From NCBI GenBank assembly GCA_947345935.1, contig CAMZZN010000001.1:1-47048 (forward strand): a DNA stretch of 47,048 nucleotides, read 5' to 3'. This stretch comes from an uncultured Ruminococcus sp. (GTDB lineage: Bacteria; Bacillota; Clostridia; Oscillospirales; Ruminococcaceae). Position 1 is the first letter of the stretch. Every line of letters begins with the position of its first letter. A program made the translations under genes and the position numbers. Below, in pieces: positions 8,015-16,800 of this stretch. The notes under the pieces are model-generated. The model did not search any database, had not been told where the DNA came from, and worked only from the letters and a program-made list of their open reading frames with translations.

Positions 8015-9058
8015 TTATTCATTCCCGATCGAATAAAACTGATTTTTTCTGTGAGGATTAAAAGGACGCAGCCTGTGGTTATTCAGCAGCACCACTTTGC
8101 CTTTGTTATCGGAAACAGGAGAAAATGTATATTTCCCGTTATATCTGTGAGCTGCTCTGAAAGGACCGCAGCTCCTTTTTTTTCCGGTTTTAACGTAAAA
8201 TGGAGAACCGTTTTCAGTGAGTTCAAGTCCGTCGTCTTTTATATTAATAGTGATATTCGTTCCGGAAATGTTGGATTTTTCTGCGGCATAATGTGTTCGT
8301 CCAGAAGGATCGGAAACATCTTTCATGAATTGGTACATCATTGCAGCCACTGCCTCTTCTGTTTTTTCTAGTCTGTGTGAAATAGAACGAACAGGGTCAG
8401 ACAGCAGTTCCGATGGTTCGTCCGTTTGTTCTTCCGCAATAGCGTTGAGCGCATCGCCGAATCCCTTTTCGGAACTGAACATATGCAGTTTTTCTTTGGT
8501 TATCGTGTGTTCCGGCACGGAATCGGGATACATAGCTCTCGCCAGTGACTCATAGGTTTTGTGGATCATAGCTTTTCGGGAAAAATATGTCATTCCTGTC
8601 GCATGGGGCAGACAGCAGATGTCCGAAAGCATATGGATAGCACGTGCAAGATATTTTGCAGCGCTTTCCGTGAATCCTGCTTTATACATGGTCAGAGCCA
8701 TAGTATAGTCCTCCTCCAGCATAGAGCGTGCGCTTTTGGCGTATTTACCTATTCCGTTTTTATAGTAGCCTCCGGAGGGATGCTTTTTCATGCCGTGGGA
8801 ATTTGCCGCACAGTAGTAGTGTCGGCCTTTTCCCTTTTCATAGTCGCCTGTGCTGTCGGGACTGCATACGTTTGAAATTATAATATCCGTCAGCGGCAGA
8901 TAGAAATCACCGGCTTCCGGAATAAGGCTGCAAATCATAGACATAGCACGGTATACCAGCGTTTTATGAACGGATATTGATTCTGATTTTCTTACGGAAA
9001 GAAAGTGTTCTTTAAGGCTGGTCATATTGGCAGCGGCATTTTTCCATTTACTTTTCAC
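8015..9058 (-). CDS. Zinc-dependent phospholipase C-like protein, no signal peptide
   Basis: A 347-residue protein whose residues about 25-220 match the zinc phospholipase C/P1 nuclease fold. Candidate zinc ligands are His31, Asp68, His80, His142, Asp146, His152, His166 and Glu170. The spacings H142-D146-H152-H166-E170 (4, 6, 14, 4) equal those of Bacillus cereus phospholipase C (H118-D122-H128-H142-E146). Unlike the secreted enzymes it has no signal peptide and no N-terminal Trp ligand, so it may act inside the cell or on another phosphoester. Residues about 250-347 form a beta-rich tail of unknown role. The start is GTG 9058, placed 10 nt after AAGGAGG; a longer reading frame upstream has no ribosome binding site. 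It has its own promoter at 9181-9209 and faces asnB. Confidence 0.75.
   Translation of the reverse strand: MKSKWKNAAANMTSLKEHFLSVRKSESISVHKTLVYRAMSMICSLIPEAGDFYLPLTDIIISNVCSPDSTGDYEKGKGRHYYCAANSHGMKKHPSGGYYKNGIGKYAKSARSMLEEDYTMALTMYKAGFTESAAKYLARAIHMLSDICCLPHATGMTYFSRKAMIHKTYESLARAMYPDSVPEHTITKEKLHMFSSEKGFGDALNAIAEEQTDEPSELLSDPVRSISHRLEKTEEAVAAMMYQFMKDVSDPSGRTHYAAEKSNISGTNITINIKDDGLELTENGSPFYVKTGKKRSCGPFRAAHRYNGKYTFSPVSDNKGKVVLLNNHRLRPFNPHRKNQFYSIGNE
8149..8183 (+). terminator. Probable asnB terminator, antisense to the phospholipase C-like gene
   Basis: GAGCTGC (8149-8155) pairs with GCAGCTC (8168-8174) across a 12-nt loop and is followed by C and eight T (8176-8183). It points in the asnB direction and lies 145 nt past the asnB stop, within the 3' part of the convergent gene. 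No nearer terminator is seen. Confidence 0.65.
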
Positions 9059-9180
9059 GGTTACAAGACCTCCTTGAATACAGATTCTTATACTGATCCC
9101 CAAAATAACAATAGACTAAAGTTCGTCATGCTGCTTCGAACATCCTCGACAGGGGATAGTATTAAAATACTTATATGCTA

Positions 9181-9209
9181 ATTATAACGTATCTGACAAT
9201 TAAAGACAA
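9181..9209 (-). promoter_or_regulatory. Sigma-A promoter for the phospholipase C-like gene
   Basis: On the minus strand TTGTCT (9209-9204) and TATAAT (9186-9181) are separated by 17 nt. The start of transcription would be near 9174, giving a 5' leader of about 115 nt before GTG 9058. Confidence 0.7.
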
Positions 9210-9229
9210 GAAAAATTTTTGAAAAACTA

Positions 9230-9258
9230 TTGGATTTTCCTATAAGATATGTTATAAT
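9230..9258 (+). promoter_or_regulatory. Sigma-A promoter for trmB
   Basis: TTGGAT (9230-9235), a 17-nt spacer and TATAAT (9253-9258) lie 36 nt before the trmB start. It is back to back with the divergent promoter at 9181-9209; the two -35 boxes are 20 nt apart. Confidence 0.75.
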
Positions 9259-9294
9259 AAAAATAATATTATCAGATTCATAAGGAGAAAAGAA

Positions 9295-9948
9295 ATGCGT
9301 ATCAGACATAAACCCTGGGCAAAGCCGGAACTTGAAGCCTGCCCCTTTTATATACATGAGCCACAGGAACAGATCGGTCGGTGGCGTGAACTTTTTGACA
9401 ATCCGGAAAAGCCGTTGTATGTTGAGCTTGGATGCGGTAAGGGCGGATTTATTTCTCAGGCGGCTCCCGTACATCCTGAAATAAACTTTATTGCTATGGA
9501 TATAAAAAATGAAATGCTTGTACTTGCCAAAAGAAAGTTGGAACAAGCTTACAATGAAAAAAATTGTCCGGTTGACAATGTGAAAATTGCTATTCAGAAT
9601 ATTGAACGAATTGATCTCGCCTGGAACAGCTGTGACAGTGCGGATAGAATATACATCAATTTCTGCAATCCCTGGCCGAAAAAGAAACATAAAAAGCGCC
9701 GTCTTACTCATACGAGGCAGCTTTTGAATTATAAAAAATTTCTGCATGGAGAGCTTTGGTTCAAGACTGACGATGACGAACTGTTTGAGGAGTCTTTTGA
9801 ATACTTTACAGAAGCCGGCTACGAGATCATCTATAAGACTTACGATCTTCACAGCGGAAGTCCCTATGAGAATTTTGTGACGGAACATGAAAAAATGTTC
9901 AGTGACGATGGGAAGAAGATAAAGTTCCTTATCGCAAGACCTGTATAG
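9295..9948 (+). CDS. trmB: tRNA (guanine-N7-)-methyltransferase
   Basis: This 217-residue S-adenosylmethionine-dependent enzyme methylates N7 of G46 in tRNA variable loops. The SAM-binding motif [10 protein letters not shown] is at about residues 43-52, the acidic motif AMDIKNEM at about 66-73, and the family signature [17 protein letters not shown] at about 122-138. The C-terminal aromatic and acidic stretch ([11 protein letters not shown]) also fits TrmB. The ATG follows AAGGAG with good spacing. It is transcribed from the promoter at 9230-9258 and followed after 12 nt by a small gene with its own ribosome binding site. Confidence 0.95.
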   Translation: MRIRHKPWAKPELEACPFYIHEPQEQIGRWRELFDNPEKPLYVELGCGKGGFISQAAPVHPEINFIAMDIKNEMLVLAKRKLEQAYNEKNCPVDNVKIAIQNIERIDLAWNSCDSADRIYINFCNPWPKKKHKKRRLTHTRQLLNYKKFLHGELWFKTDDDELFEESFEYFTEAGYEIIYKTYDLHSGSPYENFVTEHEKMFSDDGKKIKFLIARPV

Positions 9949-9960
9949 GAGGAATGAGCT

Positions 9961-10170
9961 ATGGAATTTGAAAAGAAAACAAATAATTTCTCATTTGGCG
10001 CAGGATCTCTGAAAACAGCCGGCGCAGGAAGTATTGCCAAAGCGTCGGAAGCTCCTGATATTCCGACCAGACATGATCCGGCGGCGATCGCAAAAAGCGT
10101 GGGCAACGCTGCAATAGCTCTCGCATTGCTCAGGATAAAAAAGAAACATGACAGCAAAGATAATGATTAA
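9961..10170 (+). CDS. Small protein of unknown function downstream of trmB
   Basis: A 69-residue open frame with a convincing ribosome binding site (AGGAGG at 9948-9953, 7 nt from the ATG) and tight spacing to trmB. The N-terminal half is polar with Gly/Ala-rich stretches (SFGAGSLKTAGAGSIAKAS). Residues about 40-57 are Ala/Leu-rich and could form a helix (VGNAAIALALLRI), followed by a charged tail KKKHDSKDND. No domain is recognised. It has no signal peptide, and the hydrophobic part is too short for a confident membrane span. Confidence 0.6.
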   Translation: MEFEKKTNNFSFGAGSLKTAGAGSIAKASEAPDIPTRHDPAAIAKSVGNAAIALALLRIKKKHDSKDND

Positions 10171-10193
10171 ATTATAAAAAAATAAGAAAATGC

Positions 10194-10222
10194 TGGACAA
10201 AGAGAAAAAAATATGCTATAAT
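10194..10222 (+). promoter_or_regulatory. Sigma-A promoter of the pyrimidine cluster
   Basis: TGGACA (10194-10199), a 17-nt spacer and TATAAT (10217-10222). Transcription would begin near 10229, leaving a leader of about 150 nt before pyrC that ends in a terminator-like hairpin. Confidence 0.8.
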
Positions 10223-10228
10223 ATTTAT

Positions 10229-10380
10229 GTCCTTTACGGTTGGTAATAGCCGGCAGGGCGAATATGTATACTTATGGCAATATGGCACGGTTTTTGTGCG
10301 GTACTGCCAGAAATGAGACTACAGTATGCTCGTCTGAAAGGATTCGGACGGGCTTTTATTTTTTGTTGGGAGATGAATAT
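10229..10380 (+). promoter_or_regulatory. pyrC leader RNA, probable transcription attenuator
   Basis: Possible pairings upstream of the terminator: CGGTT with AGCCG (10237-10252), GGCAG with CTGCC, GCAC with GTGC around 10285-10299, and GTACTG (10301-10306) with CAGTAT (10322-10327), the last ending where the terminator stem begins. The block TTTTGTGCGGTACTGCCA (10292-10309) is nearly repeated in the asnB leader. The PyrR-binding consensus known from Bacillus pyr leaders was not found, so the regulator or ligand is unknown. The pyrC ribosome binding site GGGAG (10368-10372) lies just after the hairpin. Confidence 0.55.
10328..10364 (+). terminator. Attenuator terminator in the pyrC leader
   Basis: GCTCGTCTG (10328-10336) pairs with CGGACGGGC (10345-10353), an 8-nt loop between them, followed by TTTTATTTTTTG. 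It stands between the promoter and the pyrC start, so it must be bypassed for expression. Confidence 0.75.
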
Positions 10381-11652
10381 ATGTCCGGAACCATTCTTTT
10401 AAAAAATATTCGTGCAGTTGACGCCGCAAAAGATATGATATCAGACGTTTTTATTAAGGACGGAATTATTGCCGGCGTGGGAAATATCCTCGGCGCTGAC
10501 GTAGATACCGTCATTGACGGAACAGGTCTTGTGCTTATGCCGTCGCTTTTCGATATGCACGTTCATTTCCGTGACCCGGGATTTACGCATAAGGAGGATA
10601 TTCTCACCGGATGCTCTGCCGCGCTGGCAGGAGGCGTTACGGGAGTTCTTGCCATGCCCAACACCGATCCGCCGTGCGATGATCCTGAAACTGTCAGGTA
10701 TATAATTGAAAAGGCTCAGGGAACAGGCGTGGATGTTTATCCTGTCGGATGTATTACAGGCGGTATGAAAGGAAACGGACTCAACAATTATGAGGCTCTT
10801 AAAGAAGCAGGATGCATCTGCATTTCTGATGACGGCCGTCCCGTAGAGAATGCGGAGATGATGCGCAGAGCGCTGGAGCTTTCAAATGAGAACGGTCTCC
10901 TTGTCGCTTCTCATTGCGAAGACCTCAGCATTATCAGCGGCGGCATCATGAATAAAGGAGCAGTTTCTGAAAAGCTGGGAGTAAAGGGCATGGACAGAGC
11001 GTCCGAGGACTATATCACCGCCCGTGAAATAATTCTGGCATCTTCCGTGAATGCAAGGATTCATATATGCCATGTTTCTACTGAGGGAAGTATTGCTATA
11101 ATAAGGTTTGCAAAATCAAGAGGCATTAAAGTTACCTGCGAGACTGCTCCTCATTATTTTATGCTGACCGATAAGCTTCTGGAAAAGCGTGACGCTGACT
11201 ACCGAATGAATCCTCCGCTGAGAACCGACGAAGATGTCAGGGCAATAATCAACGGAATAAAGGACGGTACAATCGATTGTATCATTACAGACCATGCTCC
11301 TCATTCAGCAGAAGAAAAGGCGGAATTTGAAAAAGCTCCCAACGGAGTTGTCGGACTGGAAACTTCGTTTGCTGCCGCACTTACAGCTTTGTATCATACA
11401 GGTGAAGTCAGCCTGAATAGAATAGCAGAGCTTATGTGCGTTAACCCACGAAAGATTCTCGGTCTGGAATCACCTGCTGTTGAGATTGGAAAAACAGCCG
11501 ACCTGATGATAGCAGATATCGGCAGAAAATGGACGGTTGATCCGGAGAAGCTTCATTCAAAATCACATAATACAGTTTTCAAGGGAATGACTCTCATAGG
11601 AAAGCCCCTTGTTACTATATCCAAAGGAATCATAAGATACGACGAAAGGTAA
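10381..11652 (+). CDS. pyrC: Dihydroorotase
   Basis: This 423-residue amidohydrolase closes carbamoyl aspartate to dihydroorotate in pyrimidine synthesis. The metal-binding motif DMHVHFRDPG lies at residues 58-67 (His60 and His62). AMPNTDPP follows at about 92-99, and CHVSTEGS and TDHAPHS occur further on, all typical of class I dihydroorotase. The start is ATG 10381 with GGGAG 8 nt upstream; the longer frame that opens at 10240 runs through the leader and terminator hairpin and is not likely to be translated. pyrF follows after 9 nt. Expression should be controlled by the leader attenuator at 10229-10364. Confidence 0.95.
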   Translation: MSGTILLKNIRAVDAAKDMISDVFIKDGIIAGVGNILGADVDTVIDGTGLVLMPSLFDMHVHFRDPGFTHKEDILTGCSAALAGGVTGVLAMPNTDPPCDDPETVRYIIEKAQGTGVDVYPVGCITGGMKGNGLNNYEALKEAGCICISDDGRPVENAEMMRRALELSNENGLLVASHCEDLSIISGGIMNKGAVSEKLGVKGMDRASEDYITAREIILASSVNARIHICHVSTEGSIAIIRFAKSRGIKVTCETAPHYFMLTDKLLEKRDADYRMNPPLRTDEDVRAIINGIKDGTIDCIITDHAPHSAEEKAEFEKAPNGVVGLETSFAAALTALYHTGEVSLNRIAELMCVNPRKILGLESPAVEIGKTADLMIADIGRKWTVDPEKLHSKSHNTVFKGMTLIGKPLVTISKGIIRYDER

Positions 11653-11661
11653 GGTAAAACT

Positions 11662-12588
11662 ATGTCATTTGACCGACTTATTGAAAAAATCATTGAAATG
11701 AAAAACCCTACGGTTGTAGGTCTTGACCCCAGACCTGAATATGTTCCTGAGTATATCCTCAGACGTTATCAGGACAGCGACGGCTGGACGATGAAAGCCG
11801 TTTCAAAGGCAATTTTTGACTTCAATCAGGCAATTATCGACCAGATACATGACATTGTTCCCGCTATAAAACCGCAGGCTGCATATTATGAAATGTTCGG
11901 CCATTACGGAATAAGAACCCTTGAAAAGACTATTCGTTACGCAAAACTTAACGGAATGTTCGTTATTACAGATGGAAAAAGAAACGATATCGGAGCAACT
12001 ATGGAGGCATATGCCAGCGCTCATATCGGAGCGGTAACTATATGCGATACGGAGGTAGAGCCTTTCGGAGCTGACGCTCTTACTGTGAACGGCTATCTTG
12101 GTACTGACGGCATCGCTCCTCTCCTTAAATGCTGCCGTGAACGAGATAAGGGGATTTTTGTTCTGGTCAAGACATCCAATCCCTCCAGCGGTGAATTACA
12201 GGATCTCAGGCTTGAGGACGGAACGCCGGTTTATGCAAAAATGGGCGATATGTGCGAACATTGGGGAACTGATACTGTCGGAAAGTACGGATATTCCGCT
12301 GTAGGAGCAGTCGTAGGAGCTACATATCCGGAGCAGCTTTCCGAACTCAGAAAACGTCTGCCGCATACAATGTTCCTTGTTCCCGGCTACGGTGCTCAGG
12401 GCGGCGGAGCTGAGGGGCTTAAAGGCGGCTTTGACGAAAACGGACTCGGAGCTATTGTCAACTCCAGCCGTGCGGTTATGTGCGCATATAAGAAAGAAGG
12501 CTGCGACGAACGTGATTTTGCAATCGCTGCACGTCGTGAGGCTATCCGCATGAGAGACGATATCACGCAGTACATCAATCTTGGATAA
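11662..12588 (+). CDS. pyrF: Orotidine 5'-phosphate decarboxylase
   Basis: This enzyme removes CO2 from OMP to give UMP, the last step of UMP synthesis. At 308 residues it belongs to the longer (type 2) subgroup rather than the approximately 240-residue Bacillus type. Near the N terminus VVGLDPRPEYVP gives the substrate-binding Asp. The catalytic motif appears as FVITDGKRNDIGATMEAYA around residues 97-115, with the Lys-x-x-Asp pair. Later LVPGYGAQGGG marks the phosphate-binding loop. It sits 9 nt after pyrC and is probably co-transcribed with it; a 126-nt gap with hairpins precedes carA. Confidence 0.95.
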   Translation: MSFDRLIEKIIEMKNPTVVGLDPRPEYVPEYILRRYQDSDGWTMKAVSKAIFDFNQAIIDQIHDIVPAIKPQAAYYEMFGHYGIRTLEKTIRYAKLNGMFVITDGKRNDIGATMEAYASAHIGAVTICDTEVEPFGADALTVNGYLGTDGIAPLLKCCRERDKGIFVLVKTSNPSSGELQDLRLEDGTPVYAKMGDMCEHWGTDTVGKYGYSAVGAVVGATYPEQLSELRKRLPHTMFLVPGYGAQGGGAEGLKGGFDENGLGAIVNSSRAVMCAYKKEGCDERDFAIAARREAIRMRDDITQYINLG

Positions 12589-12714
12589 TAAGAACAGCGC
12601 CGCATAATTACTGCGTTGCTGTTTAAGATCCTGCACAGCTTCAATGGCGCAGCTTTGCAGCATAGTTTCAAAAAATTGCCGGCGGGGGGCATACCCCGTG
12701 AAAGGACGATAAAA
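12589..12714 (+). promoter_or_regulatory. carA leader region with hairpins
   Basis: The gap between pyrF and carA has no clear sigma-A promoter. It contains an imperfect hairpin, AACAGC-GC-CGC with GCG-TT-GCTGTT (about 12592-12624). Just before the carA ribosome binding site there is a GC hairpin, CGGGG-GGCATA-CCCCG (about 12683-12698). The second could influence access to AAAGGA at 12701-12706. Function not determined. Confidence 0.35.
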
Positions 12715-13818
12715 ATGTCTTTATTCAATCAATCTGAAAAAGCTTATCTTATGCTTGCCAACGGAAAGATATTCCAGGGCAGAAGCTTTGGGGCAAAGGG
12801 AACAGTGATAGGCGAGGTCGTATTTACAACGGCGCTCACCGGATATCAGGAGACTCTTACAGACCCCAGTTATTATGGTCAGATCGTGACTCAGACGTTT
12901 CCGCTTATCGGAAATTACGGCGTCAACAGTCAGGACGGCGAGTCGGACAAGCCATATCTTACGGGATATATTGTCAGGGAATGGTGCAATGCGCCGTCTA
13001 ATTTCCGCTGTGAGGGAAATGTAAACGATTTTCTTACAGATAACGGAATCGTTGGTATACACGGTATTGATACACGCTGTCTTACACGTATGATCCGTGA
13101 AGCAGGCGTTATGAACGGCGTTATCACTACTGAGGATATCTACGCTGAAAAGGATCTGTTTCTTGAAAAGATACGTAAGTTTGAGGTAAAAAAAGCTGTT
13201 GAATCCGTTACCTGTGCTGAGAAAAAGACGTACGGTGAAGACGGCAAATTCAACGTTGCGCTTTTTGATTTCGGTTACAAGCGTAATATCCGTAAGGAAC
13301 TTGTGAAAAGAGGATGCCGTGTTACGGTAGTTCCTGCCGGAACTACCGCCGATGAGATAAAGGCTCTTGCACCGGACGGCATCATGTTCTCCAACGGCCC
13401 CGGAGATCCGTCGGAGAACACACAGATAATTGAAAATATCAGAGAAATACAGAAACTCGGAATTCCGATCTTCGGAATCTGCCTCGGTCATCAGCTTATG
13501 GCTCTTGCCAACGGCGGACGCACCGAAAAGCTGAAATACGGTCATCGTGGCTCAAATCAGCCGGTTATCGACCTCGAAAGCGGACTGACTTATGTCACCA
13601 GCCAGAATCACGGATATGCTGTGGTAGGAGACAGCATACCTGCCGATGCGGGCTATGTGTCCCATATTAACGCCAACGACAAGACGTGCGAGGGCATCAG
13701 ATATACCTGTGCCAATGCGTTTACGGTGCAGTTTCATCCGGAAGCTCATGGAGGTCCTCTGGATACGTCCTATCTGTTTGATGAGTTTGTAAAGACTATG
13801 GAAAGGTACGGTGATTGA
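12715..13818 (+). CDS. carA: Carbamoyl-phosphate synthase small (glutaminase) chain
   Basis: A 367-residue subunit that hydrolyses glutamine and passes ammonia to CarB for carbamoyl phosphate synthesis, serving pyrimidines and arginine. The N-terminal CarA domain has FTTALTGYQETLTDPSY. The C-terminal class I glutaminase has the nucleophile Cys256 in FGICLGHQLMALA, preceded by MFSNGPGDP, with the His-x-Glu of the triad in VQFHPEAHGGP. The start ATG 12715 follows AAAGGA by 8 nt and gives MSLFNQSEKAYL; the open frame extends further upstream but without a ribosome binding site. It overlaps the region of the carB start. Confidence 0.96.
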   Translation: MSLFNQSEKAYLMLANGKIFQGRSFGAKGTVIGEVVFTTALTGYQETLTDPSYYGQIVTQTFPLIGNYGVNSQDGESDKPYLTGYIVREWCNAPSNFRCEGNVNDFLTDNGIVGIHGIDTRCLTRMIREAGVMNGVITTEDIYAEKDLFLEKIRKFEVKKAVESVTCAEKKTYGEDGKFNVALFDFGYKRNIRKELVKRGCRVTVVPAGTTADEIKALAPDGIMFSNGPGDPSENTQIIENIREIQKLGIPIFGICLGHQLMALANGGRTEKLKYGHRGSNQPVIDLESGLTYVTSQNHGYAVVGDSIPADAGYVSHINANDKTCEGIRYTCANAFTVQFHPEAHGGPLDTSYLFDEFVKTMERYGD

Positions 13819-13819
13819 T

Positions 13820-16800
13820 ATGCCGCTTAGAAAAGATCTGAAAAAGGTGCTCGTTATAGGATCGGGACCTATAGTTATCGGTCAGGCGGCAGAGTTCGAT
13901 TACGCCGGAACACAGGCGTGCCGTGCCCTTAAACAGGAGGGGCTTGAGGTAGTTCTGGTTAATTCCAACCCTGCGACTATCATGACTGACAAGGCAATGG
14001 CTGACAAGGTATATATCGAACCGCTGACGCTCGATGTAGTGAAAAGGATCATCGAGATCGAGAAGCCGGACAGTCTGCTGTCCACGCTCGGCGGACAGAC
14101 GGGTCTGACGCTTTCAATGCAGCTTGCCGCAGAAGGATTTCTTGATTCTCATAATGTAAAGCTGCTCGGAGCAGATCCGGAGACGATACACAAGGCGGAG
14201 GACAGACAGGCTTTCAAGGACACTATGGAGAAGATCGGAGAACCGTGTATTCCATCTAAGGTGGTTGAAACCGTTGAGGACGCTGTTGATTTTGCACAGG
14301 TAATTGGCTATCCGGTAATAGTTCGTCCTGCATTCACACTGGGCGGAACAGGAGGAGGAATAGCTCAGGATGAAGCTGAACTCAGGGATATTTCTACTAA
14401 TGGTCTGCGTCTTTCACCGATCACCCAGGTGCTTATTGAAAAGTGTATAAGCGGCTGGAAAGAGATTGAATTTGAAGTTATCCGTGACGCCAAGGGCAAC
14501 GTTATAACTGTATGCTCAATGGAAAATTTTGATCCCGTCGGCGTTCATACCGGAGACAGCATTGTTATTGCCCCGGCGGTCACTCTTTCAGACCGGGAGT
14601 ATCAGATGCTAAGAACGGCAGCTATAAATATCATCAAGGAGCTTAAAGTTGAGGGCGGATGCAACTGCCAGTTTGCTCTGCATCCCACAAGCTTTGAATA
14701 TGCCGTTATCGAGGTAAATCCTCGTGTTTCGAGATCGTCTGCGCTGGCTTCAAAGGCAACCGGATATCCTATCGCCAAGACCGCCGCAAAGATTGCCGTC
14801 GGATATACCTTGGATGAGATTGTCAATCAGGTTACGGGCAAGACTTACGCTTGCTTTGAGCCTGCTCTCGACTATGTTGTAATAAAGTTTCCTAAGTGGG
14901 CTTTTGATAAATTTGTTTATGCCAAGAGAACTCTCGGTACGCAAATGAAAGCGACCGGTGAGGTCATGGCTATCGGCACAAGCTTTGAACAGGCTATGAT
15001 GAAAGCGGTTCGTTCTATTGAACTTGGTATGGATTCCATGAATCTGAAAAAGCTGAAAAAGCTTTCTGATGAGGAGATACGCAGTAAGCTCCATGTCGTT
15101 GACGACGAGAGGTCATTTGTTGTGTTTGAGGCTCTTAAGAGGGGGATTACTCCGGAGGAGGTTCATGAGATCACCATGATTGACAACTGGTTCCTGTACA
15201 AGCTTCTCAATCTTGCCGAGCTGGAAAAATGGCTTGCAGACGGAGAGCTGACTGTTGAAAAGTATAATACTGCAAAACAATACGGCTATCTTGACAGCAC
15301 TATTGAGAGGATGTCCGGTCAGAAATGTCCGGCTCACAAGACTGCCGTATTTAAAATGGTAGATACCTGTGCCGGTGAGTTCAAGGCTGAAACCCCTTAT
15401 TTTTACTCCACATCTGACGAGGAAAACGAGGCGGCACAGTTTATTGAGAGACAGAATACCGGTAAGGAAAAAGTTATTGTTTTCGGTTCCGGTCCGATAA
15501 GAATAGGTCAGGGAATCGAGTTTGACTACTGTTCTGTCCACTGTGTGTGGACGCTTAAAGAACTGGGATATGAAGCTGTTATCTGCAACAACAATCCGGA
15601 AACGGTTTCTACTGACTTTGACACCGGAGACCGACTTTACTTTGATCCTCTGACCAGAGAGGACGTAGAGGCTATCATCGAAACGGAAAAACCGTACGGA
15701 GTTGTAGTTCAGTTCGGCGGTCAGACGGCTATCAAGCTGACACGTCATTTGTCCGATATGGGAGTGCGCATCCTTGGAACATCAGCCGATATGATTGATG
15801 CTGCTGAGGACAGGGAGCGATTTGATGAGATTCTGGAAAAATGCGGCATTCCACGTCCGCAGGGTCATACGGTCATGACGACTGAAGAAGCAATAACAGC
15901 GGCTGAGGATCTCGGATATCCTGTGCTGCTCCGTCCGTCATACGTGCTTGGCGGTCAGAATATGATAATCGCTCATTCAAAGGAAGATGTAGTCGAGTAT
16001 ATGGGCATCATAACAAGTCATATGATAGAGAATCCTGTGCTTATTGACAAGTACATGATGGGAACCGAGGTCGAGGTTGACGCTATCTGTGACGGCGAGG
16101 ATTTCCTTATTCCCGGAATTATGGAACATATCGAGCGTGCTGGCGTTCACTCCGGCGACTCTATCTCGATATATCCCTCACAGCATCTTTCAGAACGAAT
16201 CAAGAAAATAATTGTGGAGTATACAAGAAAGCTTGCAAAGGAACTTCATGTTATCGGTCTGGTGAATATCCAGTATGTTGTTTATAATCATGAAGTTTAC
16301 GTTATCGAGGTTAATCCCAGATCGTCGAGAACAGTACCATATATAAGCAAGGTTACGGGCATACCTATGGTCGATATCGCAACCAAGATTATGTTTGGCG
16401 CAAAGCTTCGTGACATGGGATATGAGAGCGGACTTTATCCCGCCGGAGATTACGTTGCAGTTAAAGTGCCTGTATTCTCTTTTGAAAAGCTGACGGATGT
16501 TGATACCATGCTTGGACCTGAAATGAAATCTACTGGCGAATGCCTTGGTATCGGAAGAAATCTTGAGGACGCTCTGCTGAAAGGTCTTACGGCTGCCGGC
16601 TTTGATCTCAAGCACGAGGGCGGAGTGCTTATTTCCGTGCGTGATTCCGATAAGCGTGAGGTGCTTCCTATTGCCGATAAATTCGAGCGCATGGGATTTG
16701 ATATTTATGCAACGTCGGGTACGCAGAGTGTTCTTCACAGGAATATGATCGCTGCAAATCTTGTGCGCAAGATCTCTGACGGAGAACCGAACGTTGAAAC

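Noticed and set aside
8325-8875. Plus-strand open frames opposite the phospholipase C-like gene
   Set aside because: They are out-of-frame readings of the real minus-strand gene, with no ribosome binding sites and no recognisable protein features.
10328-10353. ANTAR target hairpin in the pyrC leader: with one more A-T pair the terminator loop is AAGGAT, fitting an A1/G4 hexaloop
   Set aside because: ANTAR sites need two such hairpins; I searched the rest of the leader and found no second AnnGnn hexaloop with a pairing stem.
10240-10380. Upstream extension of pyrC starting at 10240
   Set aside because: It would run through the leader and terminator hairpin, has no ribosome binding site, and dihydroorotase normally starts at MSGTILLKN.
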